Part shown: positions 6,385-11,145 of the stretch, in pieces
Position numbering within the stretch: position 1 is the first letter of the stretch
Layout: each line of letters opens with the position of its first letter
Source: Hyphomicrobium sp.
Lineage (GTDB): Bacteria; Pseudomonadota; Alphaproteobacteria; Rhizobiales; Hyphomicrobiaceae
DNA length: 11,145 nt
Direction: 5' to 3'
Assembly: GCA_030598645.1 (NCBI GenBank)
Contig: JAUVPN010000054.1
Span: 1 to 11,145, forward strand
Position numbers and translations under genes: made by a program
The notes under the pieces: generated by a model
The model's database searches: none
Told to the model about the DNA's origin: nothing
The model's input: only the letters and a program-made list of their open reading frames with translations

Positions 6385-6975
6385 ATGTCGAATCCAATAG
6401 ATTATCTCGCACTGCGCCAGGTTTTTCTTGACGCCCGTACGCATAATAAATGGGAAACAAGGGACGTTTCCGACAATATTCTGCAAGAGCTTGTCCGGCT
6501 TCTGATCATGGCGCCGACCAGTGCCAACTGTTCTCCGGCGCGTTTTATTTTCGTGAAGTCAAACGAAGCAAAGGAGCGCCTCAAGCCGCACTTGAGCGAA
6601 GGCAATCGCGACAAGACGATGGAATCGCCCGTGTGCACGATTGTCGGCTATGACCTGGAATTTTATGAGCATTTACCTAGGCTCTTCCCGCATACTGATG
6701 CTAGGAGTTGGTTCGCCGGCAAGCCCGAAAAAATACAAGATGCAGCTTTTCGTAATGGCACACTTCAAGGTGGCTATCTCATTCTTGCAGCGCGAGCGCT
6801 TGGGCTGGACTGCGGACCAATGTCTGGTTTTGACAACGACGGCGTCGACAAGACTTTTTTTGTTGGCACGGGCGTCAGATCGAATTTCTTGTGCAACCTC
6901 GGATACGGTGATCCCAGTGGCGTTCGCCCGCGTTCGCCGCGCTTCGAGTTCAACGAGATGGCGCAAATCGTCTGA
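6385..6975 (+). CDS. rutE: RutE-type nitroreductase / probable malonic semialdehyde reductase
   Basis: A 196-residue flavin-dependent enzyme of the nitroreductase superfamily, the same length as E. coli RutE. It shares the family's landmarks: DARTHNKW (residues 16-23), APTSANCSPARF (43-54), FPHTDARSWF (101-110), AFRNGTLQGGYLILAARALG (121-140), LDCGPMSGFD (141-150) and NLGYGD near the C-terminus. RutE reduces malonic semialdehyde to 3-hydroxypropionate in the Rut pyrimidine degradation route; related enzymes have other substrates, so the reaction is inferred. The ATG at 6385 is chosen for its GGAG at 6375-6378 and matching family length; the frame is open upstream to a GTG at 6352. No other rut gene is nearby. 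It lies only 42 bp beyond a strong terminator with no visible promoter between. Not normally part of this syntenic block as I know it. Confidence 0.88.
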   Translation: MSNPIDYLALRQVFLDARTHNKWETRDVSDNILQELVRLLIMAPTSANCSPARFIFVKSNEAKERLKPHLSEGNRDKTMESPVCTIVGYDLEFYEHLPRLFPHTDARSWFAGKPEKIQDAAFRNGTLQGGYLILAARALGLDCGPMSGFDNDGVDKTFFVGTGVRSNFLCNLGYGDPSGVRPRSPRFEFNEMAQIV

Positions 6976-7047
6976 AGCCAAAGAGACTTCTCGGCGCGGA
7001 TGTTTCGAGTGGTGAAACTCGAAGGTGCTGCATATGGGCCCACTTTC

Positions 7048-7758
7048 ATGAATATGTTGGCGTTCGATACCTGTTTTGACGCGTGCTCCGCATGCGTTGC
7101 ACGGGAAGCTGACGGCAAAGTTGTCCAACTGGCCAGTGCCAGCGAGTGCTTCGCGATGGGCCACGCGGAGAAGCTCATGCCATTTGTCGAAAATTCCATG
7201 AATTCCGCCGGCGTTACCTTCGCCGACATTGATCGTATTGCTGTCACTATCGGGCCAGGTACGTTCACAGGAACGCGTATTGGCATCGCAGCGGCTCGCG
7301 GTTTGGCGCTTGCTAAGCAAATTGAGATCGTCAGTACAACAAGTCTAGCTGTTATGGCCGAGGTTGCTGTTGGCGCATTGGGCAATCGCCGGTCGCCTGG
7401 CGATCTCGCTATCGCGGTCGATGCGCGTCGCGATCAAGTTTATATGCAGCTATTCGGGACGGGCGGGCTCGATCCGAAGTCACCGCCGATGTTGCTCAGC
7501 ATCTTTGAGGCGACAAGGTTTGGCGGCGACGGACCAATACTGATTGCCGGATCCGGAGCGGAAACGATCGCAGCTGCCGCGAAGCAGGACGGACGAGAAG
7601 TTTCGGCACATTTTGCCGAGTTACTTCCGGCGGCGACTACCTTAGCGCGCATGGCAACCGCGCTTCCAGTTGTTGCTGGAGCGCTCGTCCCTCTTTATCT
7701 CCGGCCGCCAGACGCCAAACAGCAGGACCACAAATCCACCGCGAGAGCTGAGCCATGA
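7048..7758 (+). CDS. tsaB: TsaB, tRNA N6-threonylcarbamoyladenosine (t6A) biosynthesis protein
   Basis: TsaB is an ASKHA-fold partner that binds TsaD and, with TsaE, supports transfer of the threonylcarbamoyl group to A37 of tRNAs reading ANN codons. The protein opens with MNMLAFDTCFDACSACV, shows the GHAEKLMP segment, and carries the diagnostic TIGPGTFTGTRIGIAAARGL block. Length from 7048 is 236 residues, close to the E. coli protein. The frame is open further upstream, with an ATG at 7000 adding 16 non-conserved residues; neither start has a clear Shine-Dalgarno, and I chose the one where family similarity begins (7054 is also possible). It overlaps rimI by 4 bp (ATGA), a standard translationally coupled arrangement. 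TsaD and TsaE must be encoded elsewhere. Confidence 0.92.
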   Translation: MNMLAFDTCFDACSACVAREADGKVVQLASASECFAMGHAEKLMPFVENSMNSAGVTFADIDRIAVTIGPGTFTGTRIGIAAARGLALAKQIEIVSTTSLAVMAEVAVGALGNRRSPGDLAIAVDARRDQVYMQLFGTGGLDPKSPPMLLSIFEATRFGGDGPILIAGSGAETIAAAAKQDGREVSAHFAELLPAATTLARMATALPVVAGALVPLYLRPPDAKQQDHKSTARAEP

Positions 7759-8243
7759 ATTCGGCGAACGACGCTCAACTCGACCCTAAGAACGTTAGTC
7801 TCTTATGGGCCAGCCCCGACCGTTTGACGGAAATTGCAGCGATTCATTCAAAACTTTTCGATCCGCCGTGGGATGCAGCAAGCATCGCCGCGTTGATCGA
7901 GCACCCAGCCGCTGCCGCTCTTGTTGCCCAAGTACGCGAGCCCCGAGCGATAGCCGGCTTCATCATTGGCCAGGTCGCGGCTGATGAGGCGGAGATCCTT
8001 TCTATCGGTGTTGCGACCGAATGGCAGCGGCAAGGTGTCGGGCGAAGTATGATTCAAGGTTTAGCGCGCGCCGCACGGCACGCCGAGGCAAAACGGATCC
8101 ACTTGGAGGTTGCCGCAGACAACGCTGCGGCGACGGCACTTTATGATGGTATTGGCTTTGTCGAGGTCGGCCGCCGAAAGAACTATTACGACTCATCCGG
8201 TGCGCGACCGGTCGATGCCGTTCTTCTGGCTCTTGACCTTTGA
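7755..8243 (+). CDS. rimI: RimI, ribosomal protein bS18 alanine N-acetyltransferase (GNAT)
   Basis: A 162-residue GNAT-family acetyltransferase. The acetyl-CoA loop is visible as TEWQRQGVGRSMI (residues 89-100, Q-x-x-G-x-G at 91-96), followed by IHLEVAADNAAATALYDGIGF (about 115-135) with the Glu, Asn and Tyr expected in RimI, and the terminal GRRKNYY motif. RimI acetylates the N-terminal alanine of ribosomal protein S18; rimI next to tsaB is a long-conserved bacterial pairing. The ATG at 7755 overlaps the tsaB stop by 4 bp. No terminator is evident after it; the next gene has its own promoter-like sequence starting 21 bp beyond the stop. Confidence 0.92.
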   Translation: MNSANDAQLDPKNVSLLWASPDRLTEIAAIHSKLFDPPWDAASIAALIEHPAAAALVAQVREPRAIAGFIIGQVAADEAEILSIGVATEWQRQGVGRSMIQGLARAARHAEAKRIHLEVAADNAAATALYDGIGFVEVGRRKNYYDSSGARPVDAVLLALDL

Positions 8244-8264
8244 GAGGTGGAGCACCGGCACTGG

Positions 8265-8293
8265 TGGACGGGTCGCAAACACACCCATATAAC
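8265..8293 (+). promoter_or_regulatory. Putative sigma70-type promoter of the Fur-family gene
   Basis: TGGACG (8265-8270, 4 of 6) and TATAAC (8288-8293, 5 of 6) are separated by exactly 17 nt in the gap between rimI and the regulator. Transcription would begin near 8300 and leave a leader of about 50 nt. This is the best promoter match in the window. I see no Fur, Mur or Irr operator palindrome overlapping it. Confidence 0.55.
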
Positions 8294-8350
8294 AGACGTG
8301 GCCTTTCGGGGTGGGGTGGATAGAGCGCCAGATGGATCGGCCGCTGTTGT

Positions 8351-8794
8351 ATGTCCGAAATTCGCGACAGAGACTTAAACCGCATTGAGCACCTGTGTGC
8401 AAAACAGGGCTTGCGTATGACCGGTCAACGCCGGGTGATCACGCGCGTGTTGTGCGCATCAAGGGATCACCCCGATGTTGAAGAGGTTCACCGCCGGGCC
8501 AATAAGAGTGATAGCCGAATCTCTCTCTCCACGGTGTACAGGACGCTGAGGCTGTTTGCGGACAAGGGCATTCTCGAGCGACACGATTTCGGCTTTGGAA
8601 GATGTCGCTATGAGGAAGCGGCACGTGTCCACCATGATCACCTCATTGACGTTGAGTCGGGTCGCGTTATCGAGTTTCGCAACGAGGCGATCGAGGCGCT
8701 GCAAGAGCGGATTGCGCGCGAATTGGGGTTCAAGCTTGTGGGGCATCGACTTGAGCTTTATGGCACTCGCAAAAAGCCTGTGAAGAAAAAATAG
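8351..8794 (+). CDS. fur: Fur-family metalloregulator (Fur/Mur type)
   Basis: A 147-residue cytoplasmic transcription factor. The N-terminal winged helix spans about residues 1-85, with GLRMTGQRRVITRVL (20-34) and ISLSTVYRTLRLFADKGIL (57-75). The C-terminal dimerisation and metal domain carries ARVHHDHLIDVESGRVIEF (91-109) and HRLELYG (132-138), supplying the His, Asp and Glu ligands (H95, D96, H97, H132 region). It lacks the paired CxxC zinc motifs of enterobacterial-type Fur and the haem regulatory motif of Irr. In Rhizobiales the protein at this locus usually behaves as Mur, responding to manganese, so fur versus mur cannot be decided from sequence. C85 sits in GRCRYEEA, where Ala or Ser is more familiar to me. 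No clear Shine-Dalgarno precedes 8351. Confidence 0.88.
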   Translation: MSEIRDRDLNRIEHLCAKQGLRMTGQRRVITRVLCASRDHPDVEEVHRRANKSDSRISLSTVYRTLRLFADKGILERHDFGFGRCRYEEAARVHHDHLIDVESGRVIEFRNEAIEALQERIARELGFKLVGHRLELYGTRKKPVKKK

Positions 8795-8824
8795 GAATCA
8801 AGCTATCGAATAGGGAGAAGTGAG

Positions 8825-9709
8825 ATGGGAATATTGAGGGGCGGGACAATTCTAGCTGGCTTTTTCGCAATCACCATACCGCTTATGCCGATTCAGGCTC
8901 TCTTCTTGTGCCTTAGCCCGCGGCTCGCACGCATCTTTCCGAACTGGTATCACCGCAACGTCTGCCGCCTGCTCGGAACGCGCATTACAATCGAAGGCGA
9001 GCTCGCGAAAAATAGGCCCGTCCTGCTCATTTCAAATCACACTTCCTGGCTAGACATCCCAGTCCTATCGGCAGTCGCGCCAGTGTGCTTCGTGGCAAAG
9101 AAGGAGGTCGGCGGCTGGCCGTTTGTTTCGGCGTTGGCTCGTCTACAGCGTTCGGTATTCGTTGATCGCACGCGTCGCACCGCCGTTGGACGGGCGGCTG
9201 ACGAAATCGTGGGGCGTCTCGCACGCGGTGAGACCGTTGTACTATTCGCTGAAGGGACCTCCAGCGACGGCAACCGCGTATTGCCCTTCATGACGTCGCT
9301 TTTCTCGGTGGCGAAGCCATCGGCCAAGAACGGTGAGAGTGCGCCGGATGCCGTCGTGCAGACGCTATCGCTCGCTTACACTAGGCTTCATGGCATCCCC
9401 CTGGGCCGCGCCGATCGGCCGTTTGTTGGCTGGTACGGCGCCATGGAAATGCGTAGCCATGCGTGGCACCTTTTGAAAGCCGGACCGCTCGATATCCACA
9501 TTCGGGTCGGGTCGCCAGTACCGTTGGCAGAGTTTTCCGACCGCAAACATCTTGCACGCCACAGCGAGGCGCAGGTCCGCGAAAACGTCGTGCGGATCTT
9601 ACGCAGCAAGCAGCCTCACGAGCCGCTCACGATTGCGGCGCCGCCTGCGAGTTTTACCGCTCCGTCAGCACCGCAGCCTGCAAAAGGGCCACAGCAGAAG
9701 TGGGTTTGA
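8825..9709 (+). CDS. olsA: PlsC-family acyltransferase, probably lyso-ornithine lipid O-acyltransferase (OlsA)
   Basis: A 294-residue membrane-associated acyltransferase. Residues about 8-30 are hydrophobic (membrane anchor). The catalytic HX4D motif is H72 to D77 in SNHTSWLD, followed by the KKEVGGWPF block (92-100), VFVDRTRR (111-118), [15 protein letters not shown] (141-155) and a block IV-like segment ending in GIP (190-192). The family moves an acyl chain to a lysophospholipid or to lyso-ornithine lipid. The [10 protein letters not shown] variant and the position beside miaB match rhizobial OlsA as I remember it, but phosphatidic acid synthesis (plsC) remains possible. The C-terminal tail from about 265 is Pro/Ala-rich and probably disordered. 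GGGAG at 8813-8817 sets the start; it follows the Fur-family stop by 30 bp, suggesting cotranscription. Confidence 0.85.
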   Translation: MGILRGGTILAGFFAITIPLMPIQALFLCLSPRLARIFPNWYHRNVCRLLGTRITIEGELAKNRPVLLISNHTSWLDIPVLSAVAPVCFVAKKEVGGWPFVSALARLQRSVFVDRTRRTAVGRAADEIVGRLARGETVVLFAEGTSSDGNRVLPFMTSLFSVAKPSAKNGESAPDAVVQTLSLAYTRLHGIPLGRADRPFVGWYGAMEMRSHAWHLLKAGPLDIHIRVGSPVPLAEFSDRKHLARHSEAQVRENVVRILRSKQPHEPLTIAAPPASFTAPSAPQPAKGPQQKWV

Positions 9710-9722
9710 TACCCCCTGTGGC
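9688..9722 (+). repeat. Hairpin and degenerate repeat (copy B) across the acyltransferase stop
   Basis: GCCACAG (9688-9694) pairs perfectly with CTGTGGC (9716-9722), and inside it GGGT (9702-9705) pairs with ACCC (9711-9714) around a TTGAT loop, leaving a one-sided bulge. The stop codon TGA (9707-9709) is in the inner loop. The first 21 bases also match 3872-3892 at 16 positions. There is no T-tract, so intrinsic termination is doubtful; a role in mRNA processing or attenuation before miaB is speculative. Confidence 0.45.
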
Positions 9723-9800
9723 ATCATATTTGCTCACCAAAGCTGGACAAACCGCTTCGACAATGCTGCCATGCAACATAAAGCTATGCGCGTGGGTTCA

Positions 9801-11145
9801 ATGCAAGACCGGCTGCTCACAGATTCAGTATATGGGGACGGCGAGGGCATAGAGTCGCCTTTTGCCGCCGCTTCCGACGATGATCTCCGTCCAACCGTCC
9901 GCAAAGTGTTCATCAAGACGTTCGGCTGCCAAATGAACGTTTATGATTCTGAGCGGATGACAGAGACGCTCGCGGCACAGGGCTATTTGGAAGCCAGTAC
10001 GCTTGAGGACGCCGACCTCGTCATACTAAATACGTGCCATATTCGCGAGAAGGCAGCCGAAAAGGTTTATTCCGATCTGGGCCGCATCCGGCAAGTTAAG
10101 GACGCGCGTCGAGCGGTCGGACGGCAAACAGTTGTGGCTGTTGCGGGCTGCGTTGCTCAGGCCGAAGGGGCGGAAATCATTGCGCGTGCACCGATTGTTG
10201 ATCTCGTCGTCGGCCCGCAAAGCTATCACCGCCTGCCTGAACTTATTCGCCAAGCGAAAACAGGCTCAAAGGCTGTGGTCGATACTGCATTTCCGGAAGA
10301 AGAAAAGTTTGCGCGGCTGCCCGAACGTGCGCCTTCGCGTGGGGTGACCGCTTTCCTCACCGTGCAGGAGGGATGCGACAAATTTTGCACGTTTTGTGTT
10401 GTACCCTACACACGCGGGATGGAGTATTCGCGTTCGGTCGCCGATATCTCGTCCGAAGCACGCAAGTTGATTGCCGGTGGTGTGCGTGAAATCACACTTT
10501 TGGGACAGAACGTTAACGCGTACCACGGTCAGGGACCCGACGGGGGCTCATGCTCTTTAGCGCAATTGATCCGCCATCTTGTGCAGATCGACGGGCTTGA
10601 GCGGCTCCGCTACACGACGAGCCATCCTCGTGACATGAGCGACGATCTAATCGCTGCGCATGGCGAGCAAGAAAAGCTGATGCCTTATCTGCATCTGCCT
10701 TTTCAAGCTGGTTCGGATCGCATCCTGGCGGCAATGAACCGCAAGCACACCACCAAAGAGTATGTCGATCTCGTTGCCCGCATCCGCGCCGCGCGGCCCG
10801 GAATTGCGCTGTCGACCGACATCATTGTCGGTTTCCCCGGCGAGACCGAAGCCGAATTCGAAGAGACTCTTGTGCTGGTAGAGGAGGTGGGCTTTGCGCA
10901 GGCGTACTCGTTCAAGTACAGCGCAAGGCCCGGCACGCCGGCCGGAAAGCTCGATGACCAGGTGCCTGACGCAGTAAAGACAGGCCGGCTGCACCGCTTA
11001 CAAGAACTGCTCGATCGCCAGCAGTCCGCGTTCAACGCCGATTGTGTGGGCCAAACGCTTCCCGTCTTATTCGAAAAGCCAGGTCGGCGTACGGGACAAC
11101 TCGCAGGCCGTTCACCTTATCTACAAGCCGTCCACGCTGACGCGG
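9801..11145 (+). CDS. miaB: MiaB, tRNA-2-methylthio-N6-isopentenyladenosine synthase (3' end outside window)
   Basis: A radical-SAM methylthiotransferase adding a methylthio group to i6A37 of tRNAs. The reading frame is open to the window end with 448 codons visible, so only a few tens of residues at most should be missing. The N-terminal domain has its three auxiliary-cluster cysteines: C43 ([11 protein letters not shown]), C79 (NTCHIREKA) and C117 (AGCVAQAEG). The radical-SAM CxxxCxxC is C192, C196, C199 ([17 protein letters not shown]), and the TRAM domain begins near [10 protein letters not shown]. The substrate motif usually read as LPVQSGSDRIL appears as [11 protein letters not shown]. 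The start is uncertain: in-frame ATGs lie at 9771, 9786 and 9801; I chose 9801 for a weak GTGGG nearby. It follows the acyltransferase by 91 bp. Confidence 0.94.
   Translation, partial: MQDRLLTDSVYGDGEGIESPFAAASDDDLRPTVRKVFIKTFGCQMNVYDSERMTETLAAQGYLEASTLEDADLVILNTCHIREKAAEKVYSDLGRIRQVKDARRAVGRQTVVAVAGCVAQAEGAEIIARAPIVDLVVGPQSYHRLPELIRQAKTGSKAVVDTAFPEEEKFARLPERAPSRGVTAFLTVQEGCDKFCTFCVVPYTRGMEYSRSVADISSEARKLIAGGVREITLLGQNVNAYHGQGPDGGSCSLAQLIRHLVQIDGLERLRYTTSHPRDMSDDLIAAHGEQEKLMPYLHLPFQAGSDRILAAMNRKHTTKEYVDLVARIRAARPGIALSTDIIVGFPGETEAEFEETLVLVEEVGFAQAYSFKYSARPGTPAGKLDDQVPDAVKTGRLHRLQELLDRQQSAFNADCVGQTLPVLFEKPGRRTGQLAGRSPYLQAVHADA

Noticed and set aside
6673..7385. Two overlapping minus-strand open frames of 215 and 203 codons across rutE and tsaB
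   Set aside because: They are antisense to two clearly recognised genes, show no family motif, and are typical GC-rich shadow frames.
9744..9772. TGGACA as a -35 for a miaB promoter
   Set aside because: No -10-like hexamer lies at 16-18 nt; GACAAT at 9759 is only 9 nt away.
9463..9852. 129-codon plus-strand open frame bridging the acyltransferase and miaB
   Set aside because: It overlaps both recognised genes in another frame and has no domain; only its ATAEVGL segment was of interest, and that is reported as a repeat.
1..11145. Mobile elements, CRISPR arrays, tRNA/rRNA genes, phage or defence systems
   Set aside because: I looked for transposase or integrase motifs, terminal inverted repeats, regularly spaced direct repeats and tRNA-like folds, and found none. 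The gene content is conserved chromosomal core.

Overview
This window is an ordinary-looking stretch of alphaproteobacterial core chromosome. Gene content and order (3' end of glnD, murJ, trpS, a universal stress protein, a NifU-type Fe-S scaffold, tsaB, rimI, a Fur-family regulator, an OlsA/PlsC-type acyltransferase, miaB) match the arrangement familiar from Rhizobiales/Hyphomicrobiales. The moderately high GC content and an Irr-type iron control element upstream of the scaffold gene support that order. I lean towards a Hyphomicrobiaceae-like member on overall feel only; the sequence does not prove the family.

Layout. 1-588: C-terminal ACT domains of GlnD, cut by the window edge. 637-1926 (minus): an unusual membrane-anchored, Ig-like plus OmpA-like envelope protein, convergent with glnD and divergent from murJ, so it interrupts the usual glnD-murJ adjacency. 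1927-2271: a gene-free divergent intergenic region with one credible promoter (for the minus-strand gene). 2272-4981: murJ (lipid II flippase) and trpS. 5101-5610: a UspA-like protein. 5656-5672: a 17-bp palindrome matching the ICE motif of Irr, lying over a putative promoter for the Fe-S scaffold gene (5737-6291), which ends in a textbook rho-independent terminator. 6385-6975: a stand-alone RutE-type nitroreductase. 7048-8243: tsaB and rimI, overlapping by 4 bp. 8265-8293: a good sigma70-like promoter, then a Fur/Mur-type regulator (8351-8794), a lipid acyltransferase (8825-9709) and miaB (9801 to the window end, nearly complete).

Functional themes are envelope building (murJ, the OmpA-like protein, the acyltransferase), translation and tRNA modification (trpS, tsaB, rimI, miaB) and iron/Fe-S homeostasis (scaffold gene with its Irr-type box, Fur-family regulator, and MiaB as a two-cluster Fe-S enzyme). 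I see no mobile element, CRISPR array, tRNA, rRNA, phage gene or defence system, and nothing that convincingly amounts to a new multi-gene system. The items most worth a second look are the ICE-like operator, the chimeric OmpA/Ig-like protein with its 27-bp tandem repeat, the lone rutE-like gene tucked directly behind a terminator, and a degenerate repeat found just after both the murJ stop and the acyltransferase stop.
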